A DNA stretch of 64,000 nt from Gigaspora rosea (GCA_003550325.1 QKWP01000006.1:2506-66505), one strand, 5' to 3'; shown: positions 23,238 to 34,133, counted from the first letter of the stretch. The notes: a model not told the origin generated them from the letters alone. Made by a program: numbers and translations.

Positions 23238-24272
23238 ATGTGGTACACAGTCTATTTGGCTCCACCAACACAAAAACAGCTAGCTAGAATCAGCTACATG
23301 CTTGAAAAGTGGATCAAAACTAAATCTAGATTGGTTCCAAGATATGCAATATTTTAACTTCCTGTAACCCAAGGAGGACTGGGTGCCCCAACATTACCAG
23401 ATATGATAAATGCACATTTAAAACATATAGTAATAAAGCTTTTTACAGAGAATAATCTTTGGGCAAAAGTAAAGAGGTCAGTTGTTGAAAAGAAGTTAAA
23501 AACTAAAAGAAATGTTACAGTCAGAAGAGCATTAAATAGAAATCCAATCAAAACAAAGGGCTGGTCAGATCACTGGAAGCAGTACATAACCACATGGAAA
23601 TGTGTAAATAGTAAAGTAGGGGATAACACAAAAGAGTGGCCATGGGATAGGAGTAGTCTTACTTTGGCAAACACATCAGGAGAAAATTGTACAATTAAAG
23701 GCACAGTTTCCTTTTTGAAGGAAGTTACACTTCAGATTAAAAACAAAAGTCAGATAATATATAAAACAATGAGAAGTAGCTGGAAATGAATAAAAGTAAG
23801 GGGTTCAAAATGCTAAAAAGAATGTATATTGGCAATTACAGCACAAGGCCTCCCACTGGGCTATAGGCTCAAACATGTAAATGATAAAGAGATAGGGAAT
23901 ACCCAAATCAAATTGCTCCAATGTAGAACAAACACCAGAACACTTTGCATTTGAGTGTCCAATTAGCCAAAAGGTGTGGAAGTCAGCACTAGACTAGCTA
24001 CCCCCTCAGCTAAGTTAAGGGTACCGGAACATTGGAATGATCTCTTTTCGGGTCATTATACGGGTAACATAAAGCTGAGAAACTGGATAAATATCAATGC
24101 AATGTATGAAATTTGGTGCCAATACACGCAAGCAAAATGGGGCGACCCAATCCCATCCCCTGTAATAGACCTAAAAATAAAATACAGACTGGAAAAAACG
24201 GTTAAAACAATTAAGTGCATAGGTAAAAGAGGTGGGAATGGTGTTAAAGGAATTACAAAGGACCTAAGATAG
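23238..24272 (+). pseudogene. LINE ORF2, C-terminal region
   Basis: Continues the RT thumb as WYTVYLAPPTQKQLA, then PVTQGGLGAPTLPDMINAHL, the GGLG motif found after the RT domain of L1-type ORF2. The open frame 23403-23789 covers the connecting region. At about 23907-23960, in another frame, is a zinc-finger pattern C-x8-H-x4-C within CSNVEQTPEHFAFECP, typical of LINE C termini. The frame at 23976-24272 is the tail of the protein. Frame changes between these pieces show decay. A 3' untranslated region and poly-A follow. Confidence 0.82.
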
Positions 24273-24487
24273 GAGGGTCAGTAAATAGAGAAAGCCTAGC
24301 TCCAATTTTTGGGGTTAACGTACAAATAGTAATGCTTATCAAATAATGAAAGATAGAATCAAGATCAGCCTCATAAGCTGTTCATTGTAGCTCAATAGTT
24401 AATAAAGTAGTAAATGAATAAAGTACGCCAACGGCGTCCTGGGTCACCTCCAGGTTTAAAAAAAAAAAAAAAAAAATTAAATTGATA

Positions 24488-24936
24488 CAACACGCATAGT
24501 ATAAAAAAAACCGGAGAGACCAACGTACCACAAATTATATAAGGCAGAAGGCGTACAATAACTGCTGTATGCAGTACACCACTTACATCGACAAAAGCAT
24601 GCAGTACGATAACTCATTAAAACAAAATTGTAATCGGTCGGATGCAAAAAAAAAAAAAGTTCTATTCGGTTATCGATTTAAATATAAAACTTATTATTTA
24701 TTATCAAGGCATTTGAATTTGTGATACGTGCAAGTTATGCCGCGTTTTTACCTAGTTTATTCACGCTTCTGCTGTATTATCAATTTGTGTATTATCGTTA
24801 TTGTATAAGCTTTCCTAGTTTTAAATTTATTCATTCTAGTGTGGACTTTTCATTTTTTACAAACAACCTGATTTCATTATTTCGCTTGATTTGAATTCTT
24901 ACAAAAGCCAATCATGTTATGAGGACATATTCTATT
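24488..24936. other. Unique-looking intergenic sequence
   Basis: Less AT-rich than the repeats around it, with no long open frame. It is the original target DNA to the right of the LINE. Nothing is recognised. Confidence 0.5.
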
Positions 24937-25441
24937 AGGCCACGCAAAGTTGATTTTTCGTTTTGCATTACATGGATTTCAAAATTCGGGACGGACGGGC
25001 GGATTTTTTTTTTTTTTTTTNNNNNNNNNNNNNNNNNNNNNNNNNNNNNNNNNNNNNNNNNNNNNNNNNNNNNNNNNNNNNNNNNNNNNNNNNNNNNNNN
25101 NNNNNNNNNNNNNNNNNNNNNNNNNNNNNNNNNNNNNNNNNNNNNNNNNNNNNNNNNNNNNNNNNNNNNNNNNNNNNNNNNNNNNNNNNNNNNNNNNNNN
25201 NNNNNNNNNNNNNNNNNNNNNNNNNNNNNNNNNNNNNNNNNNNNNNNNNNNNNNNNNNNNNNNNNNNNNNNNNNNNNNNNNNNNNNNNNNNNNNNNNNNN
25301 NNNNNNNNNNNNNNNNNNNNNNNNNNNNNNNNNNNNNNNNNNNNNNNNNNNNNNNNNNAAAAAAAAAAAAAAAAAATTGAAAAAATTGAAAAAATGGGAC
25401 GGCGGGTAATGCAAAACGAAAAATCAACTTTGCGTGGCCTT
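24930..25441. mobile_element. Inverted-repeat element, parent of the array unit (interior is an assembly gap)
   Basis: The left arm begins AGGCCACGCAAAGTTGATTT (about 24937) and continues TTCGTTTTGCATTACATGGA to a poly-T run. The right arm, after the gap, is the inverse, ending AAATCAACTTTGCGTGGCCT (about 25440). TTA/TTAT words abut both ends. Arm length is at least 60 bp. The centre, 25021-25358, is Ns. The arm sequence is the unit of the 6.3-11.1-kb array. Confidence 0.8.
25021..25358. other. Assembly gap (338 Ns)
   Basis: A run of N between poly-T and poly-A at the centre of an inverted repeat. Frames reported across it are meaningless. Confidence 0.99.
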
Positions 25442-26364
25442 ATATTGATATGAACCGCTTGGGTTATAATCGGTTAACTGACCTGAGCCCGAATATATTT
25501 CGGTTAACCGATTAAGAATCGGGTGACCGGTTGACAGGATCTATATAGTATGTAAATGACATCAGGAAATAGAAAAGTTCCGAAAAGAAAACGCATGACA
25601 TAAAAGTCCGTCAAAGTTGAGACAAAAATTTGGGCGAAGGTTTAAGAATTGTAATATAAAGCTTGAAGTAGAATGTTAAACTTAACTGATCATTTGCAAG
25701 TTGATTAGTTGGCGCATAATAATGTATAAAAAAATTTAAATTCGCTTGGTAACATGATCTATAATACCGACAATTTAATAAATAAAATGTTGAAATGAAT
25801 AGTGAATTTACTTATGATCATAAAAATTTGTAATTGGATATAGCGTACTATTATAATTTATAAAGAATTTAAATTAGCGATAAACGATACTTAATAATGT
25901 AGAGAATATATACAATTTATATTTAATAGATGTAAATGCTTTTATCGTACGTATAACTTCTTAAATTACTTTACACAACATTATCGGTTTTTTTTAAATA
26001 ATGCAAAAATGATTAAAAATACAAAAATATATTTATTTGTGATTTTTAGTTATTATAACAGATAATACCAAATTAGTTTAATTATGTTGGCATCGCTATT
26101 CATGTTAATCACACTGCCTGCAAACTTTAAATATCATTTGAAATTGAGGTGGTAAAACTGTCCATATGTATAATTTCTAGTTTGATTATAAGAAAAAAAA
26201 AGCAAAAATAGATATTAATTTACATAAATAGTGTGTAATATGTAAATGTAACAATTATTTGCTATTATAAAAGAAGTAAAATTGTTAAAACGATGGATCT
26301 AATAACTAGTCAATTACAGTCATTAGGTTAATAATTTACTAAATTATATTTTGAACATCAATTA
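25442..26364. other. Intergenic; one small inverted repeat
   Basis: AATCGGTTAACTGA (about 25469) and TTCGGTTAACCGATT (about 25499) form a short inverted repeat. The rest is AT-rich with no gene. It is the 3' flank of the minus-strand secreted-protein gene. Confidence 0.5.
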
Positions 26365-26917
26365 TTATTCTTCTTTGTGTTCAAACTTGAACCGCCACTT
26401 GAAAAGTTGGACATCAACAGATCCTCTTCTACATGTTATAATTTGTGTTTTCTTAGGAACTATTACTTCAAATGTTTCTTTAAAATCAGAGAATATTTTT
26501 TTCTAAAAATTTATTTAGAATGAATTTTAGTTCAAAAAAATTAATTATGAAGATAAGAATATAATGAATTAATCGTTCTTACTACAATGGATTTATTAAT
26601 CTTTGCACCATTACCACAATGCATTTTAGCAAAAACTTTTTCTAATGAAAATTTTTTATAAGCATAATTATCATCTAAAATATGTGTTGCAAGATAATCT
26701 AATTTTTTGACATACCATTAGGATCAAGAATTCCATACCATTTATTTTCAATAAAATATTTTCGTTTATTTGTATCGTCTTGAGTAATGACGACTGGTAG
26801 AGGTAAAAGTTCGTGTACTGGTACTAGATCGGGTATTTTTTGATATTTTGTAGCATAAGAAGCTACAGCTATGCTTATGAAAAGAAAAGGAAGTATAAAA
26901 ATTAAAGTAGGATTCAT
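26365..26917 (-). CDS. Small secreted protein (paralogue 1), three exons, 132 aa
   Basis: Exon 1 is 26917-26716, exon 2 is 26641-26583 and exon 3 is 26502-26365, with the stop at 26367-26365. Introns are 74 and 80 nt, with donors GTATGT and GTAAGA and acceptors ATTAG and TTTAG. The first intron is phase 1, the second phase 0. Residues 1-22 form a signal peptide with a hydrophobic core (LIFILPFLFISIAVA), so the product is probably secreted, with a mature part of about 110 residues. Two cysteines remain in it (about 76 and 111), enough for one disulphide. The product aligns end to end with the gene at 29388-30290: LP(V/I)VIT, W(Y/F)G, EKV, a cysteine, KI, FSD, VPK, a second cysteine, and a C-terminal F.F.HK. 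Conserved intron positions and the absence of stops make it a real, probably functional gene. I do not recognise the family. A fungal effector-like or surface role is possible but unproven. Confidence 0.85.
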
Positions 26918-27026
26918 CTTTATTTATGTTTTATTTCACAGCAAGGATTTTAGATTCAGAATTAATTAAGTCTAAAATAAGTATAGATATTAGAGGAATT
27001 ACAATTGAAGCAAAGAAGACATGAAG

Positions 27027-27034
27027 TATTTATA
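27027..27034 (-). promoter_or_regulatory. TATA-like box of paralogue 1
   Basis: TATAAATA on the minus strand lies about 110 bp upstream of the start codon at 26917. The plus-strand paralogue has TATATA at a similar distance. Confidence 0.45.
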
Positions 27035-29280
27035 TAACCTCTAGATTATCATTACAAATTCTACTTCAGTACTTTGAGATTAATCATAATAATTAATCTT
27101 CCAAATATCATATAATAGGCAGATTTTTGATACGAAATTTCAGCTTACCACAAAATGGTATGATTTCACATGGATTCTGCAAACTTTGTTTCTTGCGGGT
27201 GGCTTGCGCTGGTTTGCCTGTAATCGAGCCTATTCTGACAATGAAGATATAATTAGCAATTACATTATGTTCCAATACAATCAATTACTTAGGTTGACTT
27301 CATGTGCTTGCTCAGATCTGCATGCTTGATTAGGATTAATGCAGTAATGGTAGCACTTCTGACATAATGGATTACTTCCCGTATTACTGTAGTATATATT
27401 ATTCCTGCTTAACAATCTTTTGGATCTGTTGAGTTTTTATCATTGAATGATTTTCATTGAAAGAAACAAGGAATAGCTAAATTCCCTTTTTTTTTTTATT
27501 TGATTCTGAGACAATTATAATTGAAAATTTAAATTCATTCATGCTTAATTGGCTGGGCGGTTGATTAAAGAAATGTCAGAATCGATTCTCTTATAAAGCA
27601 TACTTTAGTTCGAGAAATTGACCAAAAATTAACTAGTAATTTAAATAATGTAGATATTCATTAGTTAGCTAATTTAATTGATTAATTTTTTGGCAACAAA
27701 GAATAATTTCCAATTAATTTAGAATCATGATAATTTTGGCAAGGAATGACACGATGGCTTTCTAAACATTTAATATAGATATGGTGTCTATTTTTGATCA
27801 GAAAAATTGGTTTGGTCGGTCTCGGTCGACCGGCCCGAGCTTTTTTAGGATCGACCCTGACCCATAGTTTTTCCATCGGCCCGTATCATTATTCGTGCCG
27901 ATTCGAATAGTATATGTCAAAATCTTGTACTACTAAATGACGATTACGTTACAACCTTCAGAAAAAATTTAACTACTAAGTGCTAATCTTTACAAGGATG
28001 CGGTTTAGATAGCAATAAATTTTCTGCGATAAAAATAATCAAGAAGAACGTCTCGTTTTATTGCATTTTGCAAATCATTAAAAAAAGAATCCACTTGATT
28101 TTAATTGTTTGATTTCCTTATTGTTATGTAAATATGTATGAGAAATTTTATAAACTATGAAATATTCTGTAGTTTAATACGTAAGGAAATCACAATTCAG
28201 GAATCAATTTATTTCTTTTTTAATGATCATCAATATTTAAAAAGCCTCACATGAGGTTAAAAAATTCGACACGCAATTTAACAAATTTCACGGGGTGTCC
28301 ATCGGAACCTCCCTAGCATGACCATCAAACTTATTACGTAATCGCTGTTTAAATCTAATCTTGTAAGCCTAAGAGGTTAACGACCAGGCATTTTATATTA
28401 ATGTATTAACAGGTATCGTCATAAGCTACTATTAATTTTATCTCCGTACATATTTACGTACGTGGTCCATCAGTGCACAAAATTTCGAATTAAACGAAAA
28501 TCTTTTATCATTGATTAATATGCTACTGGTTTCAAACACATGAGTGCTGCCAAAGGAAATGACCATTCGTACTTCAATTATGTTTGGTACCGGACATAAT
28601 ATATCTAATTTATTAAGGATAGTGTCCGATAAAAAATATAATTGAAGTCCGAAGGTCATTTTCTCTTGGCAACACTCATATGGGATCGACCATCAAACAA
28701 GTTGAATAGAAAAAGATTTTGCTGCTATTTTATTTATTTTCTTAATCGATCAACGCATTGTTTCTTTCCAAACTTTCGACATGTGAACTAAACGAAATCT
28801 CTATGATTGTTTAATGCATAAGTTAAACTCCTTTCGAATAAGACAAAAAAATAAATAAGAGCTGCGTCACACAGACAGATATGTCGAGGATCAAAACTTT
28901 TAATGTAGGTAATATTTTCTCGTCGCATTGATTATTAATGTGATAACCATTTATTAATTGATGTATTATAATAAACTATTTATGTCTTTAAAATTGATTT
29001 AATAAGATTATAATATAAAAAATCATTTACCAATCAAAGCATTTAAACTATTCATCTCTTTTATAAGCGCTGATATGGTCGTTAATTTTTAAAAAATCTT
29101 TCATACAAAATTTGATTGTTTAAATAATATCTAAAAATGGATTTTATTTTTAAAAAATTGGTGTAGTTTTAGGAAAAAAAAGTGTAGATTTACATAAAAT
29201 GAAATCTACTCTAAAAATCTAAGTTAATTAAATCAGCTTTACGGTTTTCAAGATATAACCTTCTTGAAAATGTTATAAAA
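27035..29280. other. 2.2-kb divergent intergenic region
   Basis: Separates the two head-to-head secreted-protein genes. It contains a GC-richer patch at 27800-27905 (CGGTCGACCGGCCCGAG and neighbours), which looks like part of a dispersed repeat, and an inverted-repeat element at 28540-28679. Short minus-strand open frames at 27682-27876 and 28438-28659 resemble nothing and lack introns or conservation, so I leave them out as genes. Confidence 0.5.
28540..28679. mobile_element. Foldback / MITE-like inverted repeat (140 bp)
   Basis: The left arm starts ATGAGTGCTGCCAAAGGAAA and the right arm, read inward, ATGAGTGTTGCCAAGAGAAA. Both continue with TGACC, TCG.ACTTCAATTAT and a CGGACA motif. The arms span almost the whole element. 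No coding capacity. Confidence 0.75.
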
Positions 29281-29286
29281 ACGCTT

Positions 29287-29292
29287 TATATA
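29287..29292 (+). promoter_or_regulatory. TATA-like box of paralogue 2
   Basis: TATATA about 100 bp upstream of the ATG at 29388, matching the spacing in the sister gene. The start context is ACAAAGATGAAG. Confidence 0.4.
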
Positions 29293-29387
29293 TTTTGCAT
29301 CAATTAAAATAATTTATTCTCTAGAACAATTATTCTAATCCTAATTAATCTTAAATTGAATACTCCTTTCATTGAAACATAACAAAG

Positions 29388-30290
29388 ATGAAGTCTACCT
29401 TGTTTATTATACTTTTATTTCTTTTCATGACCGTAGAAGTTTATTCTAAAATAATTAAGCAAATAAAAACAATGGATCTTGTGTCCTTGCCAATTGTAAT
29501 TACAAAGGATAAACACGATCCAAATAACTATATAGTAAAAAGTCAATGGTTTGGCTTTGGGCATAGTGATGATGGTATGTCTAGGAAAAAAAAACTGTAC
29601 GATAGCTGTTGCTGAAATTTTGGTGTTATTATTAAATCTACGGTTTAATATTCTTTTATTAACCATCTCAATCCTAAAGAAAAGGATAAAGTTGTATATT
29701 AAATTTTCATATTAAATTTTAACATTATTACCATCATTAGCAGCTGTCGTAATATATATATACCTGCATTTTATATTAGGTATTAATGGTATTTGTGTGA
29801 AATTTTTCTTTAGAAAAAGTAACGCATATACTAACATGTCAAGAAAATAGTGTAAAAATTAAACATACCCATCAGGTAAAAATGATTAATTTGTTAAAGA
29901 GATGTTCTTAGACTGGTCTGGTTCAATCTGCTTTATTTTAGTCTAGTCTTTGTCTAAACCTATTATGATCTATAGTTAAAACTATGTTAGTCCAGACCAG
30001 TTCGGACTAGATTGATTTAAGACTTAGAGCAGACCAATTTTTAAGTTCCCGACTGGTTTTAAGACTAATTGTATACCATCTTAATTTGTTATATTCCTTT
30101 TTTTTCCTATTTCTAAACTGAAACACTTTTTTAATAAAATTTTTAGGTGAAAAATTTCTCTGATTATGAAGCTTACTATGAGATAAAAGTTCCCAAAGAT
30201 ACAGACATAGTGAATTGCGAAAGAAGTATGGAAATGTTTGATGGCGAGTTCCTTGGATACTCTACATTCAGCTTCAGACATAAGAGTTAA
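29388..30290 (+). CDS. Small secreted protein (paralogue 2), three exons, 130 aa
   Basis: Exon 1 is 29388-29574, exon 2 is 29814-29875 and exon 3 is 30147-30290. Donors are GTATGT and GTAAAA, and acceptors are CTTTAG and TTTTAG. Exon lengths 187, 62 and 144 give one continuous frame of 130 codons plus stop, with the same phase-1 and phase-0 introns as the sister gene. Reading straight through the first donor instead gives a false 75-codon product ending SRKKKLYDSCC. Residues 1-20 are a signal peptide (STLFIILLFLFMTVEVYS). The mature part keeps two cysteines (71 and 107) aligned with those of the sister protein, and the blocks LPIVIT, WFG, EKV, KI, NFSDYE, VPKDT and FSFRHK. Its introns (239 and 271 nt) are three times longer than the sister's, and the second holds an inverted repeat. 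The family is not recognised. A secreted, possibly host-interaction role is inference. Confidence 0.87.
29904..30060. repeat. Inverted-repeat insertion in intron 2 of paralogue 2
   Basis: AGACTGGTCTGGTTC on the left and the complementary CCAGACCAGTTC around 29993, with further AGTCTAGTC-type words, make a foldback. It probably explains why this intron is about 190 nt longer than its counterpart at 26503-26582. Confidence 0.55.
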
Positions 30291-30324
30291 AAACAATATT
30301 TTGTTGCAAAAACTTAATATAATA

Positions 30325-30360
30325 TTAATTAATTAATTAATTAATTAATTAATTAATTAA
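30325..30360. repeat. (TTAA)n microsatellite
   Basis: Nine TTAA repeats just downstream of paralogue 2. Confidence 0.9.
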
Positions 30361-31671
30361 CTAGCGTTATTATCATAACTTGTTTATCCAATTTAATCAT
30401 TTGATAAAATTGACAAAAAGATTTCTTGCTTTTTATAAATCATAGCTTGAAGGCTTGCTTGCTATTCAATAAAGATTTGTTAAAGAATTATATGACATAG
30501 CAATAAAAATAATTATATTAATATGAAATAAGTTTCCGCACGCAGTAAATTATAAAATCGATTTAAAATCCAATTTAGTGATGAATAGTTGTCTCTTATA
30601 CTGTATTAATACGTATTTAGAAAATTTAGAAGAAATAATATTGACCAATGCCACATAATCTGATCAAGAATTAAGTATCAATTTTTATGCTTTTAAGGAT
30701 TCCAATACATATATTTTGCAATAATTAGCTTTTTTTCAAATCATAACTTTTTTTATAAATTGCTAAAATATAAGTTCCGTATTCCCAAACTCTCTTATTG
30801 TAAGCGCCTTACACACAACAACTAAATAATTGACCGTTTACCAATAGGAACTAACCTTCAATGTTGACGGTCTGAAATTTGGAAACAGATTAATAAGTCT
30901 CTCAAACAACGGAAAGGCGCAGTAGTTTAGACGTTGTAATACGTTATGGATGTCGCAGATCATAATTTAAAATGAAATCTACATTTTCTACTTAACCTGC
31001 TAGCCTTTTAAAACTCGCTAATACTTGTTTATTATATATTTTTTTTTAAACTAAACCTAACCCTAAACCCCTAACCCTAAAAAATGCACCCCAAAAAAAT
31101 TTAGTTTTTGAGATTTTTTATACTATAACTTCATTTTAATCTGGATTTCATTATAATCTGCCACAATCTTTAATAAATATTCGAGAGAATATACCAGGAA
31201 CGGAGTACAAAGTACGTAGAATATGGTTTACAGGAAGTTAAATTGTGTGTGCGATTCTCAGCATATGATTGGTGTCGCGTGACTTTATTCATCGCGTATT
31301 GCTTATTTTTCACTTATCGTTGCATCATACCATATATATCTTTGTAGTATATGTGTTTGACATGTTAGAATAAATTTTGTCTCAAAATTTAACGTAATCA
31401 GTACTGTGTTGCGAACGCATTAAATTCAAAGTCAGGTGTGCTGTTATTAGATGTGAAATCTCAATAGTGGTTTTTTTTTTATATAACAAATAAGTTACTT
31501 GGGCTTAAGTGAGTCTATTTGGAATAAAATTGTACTTAACAACCTACATGTATTATTAAAAGAAAAATCAAATAATATAAATAATAGGTTCTATTCAGAA
31601 AATTTTATGATTTACTCATATAACGTTCCTGGCTTTAGTGTGACTGAGCGTCGCACAGCTACCCTAATAAT
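30361..31671. other. Intergenic, one MITE, no supported gene
   Basis: Contains the TIR element at 30955-31161. An open frame at 31499-31705 starts with TTG, has no recognisable domain and runs into the next element, so I do not call it. The rest is AT-rich. Confidence 0.5.
30955..31161 (+). mobile_element. TIR element family C, copy 1, with telomere-like centre
   Basis: Ends read inward as GCAGATCATAATTTAAAATG and GCAGATTATAATGAAATCC. A copy in opposite orientation lies at 46811-47016. The middle (about 31053-31081) is CCTAACCCTAAACCCCTAAC-type sequence. Length is about 207 bp, with no coding. Confidence 0.75.
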
Positions 31672-32328
31672 TAGGAATGACAAATCCTTAAGTCCGGGAC
31701 TCTAGGTACTGGTTTTGGGACCTGGTCTTTAAAGATAGGCCAAATTTTAGGGCCTATGTTCATAGGTCCGCAATAGGTCCTAATATAAAATATATTAGAA
31801 CTTAAAATATATTAGTAATAAAATAGTAAATATGTTCAATTCAATTTAAACTATTGACAAACATATTATATCTATATATTCTGTGAATTAGCTTAGACAT
31901 ACTTTCTTAACATGCTACTCTATCTGTTGCACAAATTTGCTATTTCAATAATATTTATTGCAAATAAACATGGTAATATATACAGTATTAGTAAATGCAA
32001 AATTTTAAATTCAACTAATCAAATCTCTAAAAGATCATAATTAGAATAAGAATACTACTAATATTGCAACATATAGTCTAATTTTGCAATATTATGCTGT
32101 GTTAATAAAATTAATACAAGTTATAATGCTATGCTACATAATAAAGATGCTTTGTAACCAATCAGTGTTTACAATAAAACAAAGAATTTTATCTGGTGAG
32201 AAGGTATCAGAACTGAGTTCAAGAAGTTGGATATAAGTTCTAGGACTTTTTATATGAAGACCTGGTCCTTAGGTCCATGTAGTAGGACTTACAAGTCCTA
32301 GGATCAAGGCCTAACTTTACCATCCCTA
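31672..32328. mobile_element. Non-autonomous hAT element (657 bp) with perfect 8-bp duplication
   Basis: Flanked by CTAATAAT at 31664-31671 and 32329-32336. Ends are TAGGAATGACAAA and, inward from the right, TAGGGATGGTAAAG, a classic hAT terminus. Subterminal regions repeat GGACCT/AGGTCC and AAGTCC words on both sides. There is no transposase. Confidence 0.9.
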
Positions 32329-32836
32329 CTAATAATACTATAGTAGTAAAAAATTACAGTTGACACAATAGGATGCTAATTAGACTTATATATAGATATG
32401 GTTTGTTTAAATATTAAAGTAATAAAATTTTGTACACATCTATATTACCTATACTATTATATATAAGAATTAAATAAAAAAACTGATAAATAATACACTG
32501 GCTATCATATGTTTGGCATCACCTAATAAAAAATTTTCATATTCATATATTACTCCAAAGTTGAGTCATTTTATGCTGAATTTTGTTTGTTTATATTATC
32601 AATATCAAGAGTGATCATTACTGAAATTATATTGCAATTGAATCACATGATCTTGCACTACCTCGTGATTTGTCCATAAATCCTGATGCAAAACATATGA
32701 TTGAATTTAAAAATGGTCTAATAAGTAATCTAATAAATTTAAAAATATCCTAATTATAATCTAATAAATAAACTAGATTTCTTATAAATTTATTAAGAGT
32801 AAAATAATTATTTTAAATTTGAAGTTAAATATGCTT

Positions 32837-33326
32837 CGCACCCATGTGATGTGCTTGTATATCGCACCCTAATTTGATTGGCTAAATTTGCAGATCATTA
32901 TTTTTTTATAAAAAAAACAATTTTTGATAAAATTTTTTAAATTAAGAATTAGTCTATGAAATTTTAAGAAAAGTCTTAAAATTTTTTGCGCCTATATGCA
33001 AAATTTAGTGCTGAACAAGTTTACTTAGTCGAACTGGAAAGAGTTCTTAATAAAATTTAGAGAAATCATCAAAAAACAAGTTAAAAAAATGAAAAATTGC
33101 AATATCTTTAAATTTTATTAAGATATCCTTTTTACTTCGACTAAGTAAACTTGTTCAGCACAAAATTTTGCATATAGGCGCAAAAAAATTTAAGAATTTT
33201 CTAGTAAACCTACTATACTAACCCTAACCTAAAAATTTTCACAATAATTTATTTTTTTAAAAATAACGATCTACAAATTTAGCCAATCAAATTAGGGTGC
33301 GATATATAAGCACATCGCAGGGTGCG
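32837..33326. mobile_element. 490-bp foldback TIR element
   Basis: The whole element is a near-complete inverted repeat. Both ends run CGCACCC, GATGTGCTT, ATATCGCACCCTAATTTGAT and TGGCTAAATTTG, followed further in by TGCGCCTATATGCAAAATTT and GCTGAACAAGTTTACTTAGT. The right arm carries CTAACCCTAACC near 33222. No coding. Confidence 0.85.
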
Positions 33327-33539
33327 AGATATGCATTTATTCTTTAAATTTAGTAAACAATAAGAATATTAAAATCTAAAATATATTTTTAAAAGCATTT
33401 ATATAATACTTATTATTTTATTTATAAAATCATATTTAATAAACTAATAATATTATTACATTTATAATTTCTTTTTGTTCTTTAGCAAATTTTAAAATAT
33501 TATAGTTTGTGTACTATATTTGTATAGAACACCTAGAAA

Positions 33540-33899
33540 TTGAAAATTTATAGCTGAGTTCGTATCTCAAGCCATGCAGCTGCCTCTCCACATTGAGTAA
33601 GTATTTTAAGCCTGCATGCTGCCACAACTAGCCAATTTTTCTGCGACTTGGGAACCCAGAATTTAACATTCTAAATTCAGAAATATACAAATGACTATAC
33701 TCTCTGCTATGGAAGTGAGGTATCCAGACATGTTTTGGCAAAGCTTCCAGTACCAATTATAGTTGGATGGCATCATGAGGCTCAGCCAACCTAACTTTTG
33801 TACTACTATATGCAGCTATACCCATATTGGTGGTTCCAGATCCTCTTAACGTTCTAAGACTCCTATATGGATGCACCCAGAGCTCTATTGGGTTTTGAT
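33540..33899. other. GC-richer stretch, possible old SINE 3' body
   Basis: Composition resembles the SINE body and it adjoins the decayed SINE copy at 34150-34732, separated only by a hAT MITE. I could not align it convincingly with the intact copies. Confidence 0.3.
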
Positions 33900-34133
33900 C
33901 AGTGTCTGAAATTGGGTTGCAGAGTCTGTGGACTGCAACAAATTTTAAATTTTCGCAACAAAAATTTGAAGTGCTTGTGCAAATTCCACATATAAATTTG
34001 CAAATTTACTTATAAATTTTGATTAAATGCTTATACGCGCAACTAAATTTTTATAAATTCTTATGATCCGCAACTATTTTTTTTTATTTAGTTGCAGCCT
34101 GCAACTAATTTAAAAATTGAATTTCAAACACTG
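33900..34133. mobile_element. hAT-type MITE (234 bp)
   Basis: Ends CAGTGTCTGAAATT and, inward from the right, CAGTGTTTGAAATT. Flanks GTTTTGAT and GTTTTAAA match at six of eight positions, suggesting an old 8-bp duplication. TTGCAG words recur near both ends. Confidence 0.7.

Larger units (their letters stand above)
14088..24472 (+). mobile_element. Full-length but decayed LINE (L1-like), split by a 5.1-kb insert
   Basis: A non-LTR retrotransposon with two reading frames, a poly-A tail (about 24457-24476) and a 15-bp target-site duplication, AAAATTAAATTRATA, at 14073-14087 and 24473-24487 (14 of 15 identical). ORF1 carries a nucleic-acid-binding zinc knuckle. ORF2 carries an apurinic endonuclease domain, reverse transcriptase and a C-terminal zinc finger. 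The RT thumb region stops at 18149 and resumes at 23238 exactly where it left off, so 18150-23237 is a later insertion. Without it the LINE is about 5.3 kb, a normal full length. Several stops and frameshifts and YANN in place of YADD show it is inactive. Confidence 0.88.

Noticed and set aside
24912-25453. Several long open frames on both strands
   Set aside because: They consist almost wholly of translated Ns across an assembly gap.
27682-27876. 64-codon minus-strand frame with RAGRPRPTKP
   Set aside because: Part of a GC-richer dispersed-looking segment, with no start context or intron evidence.
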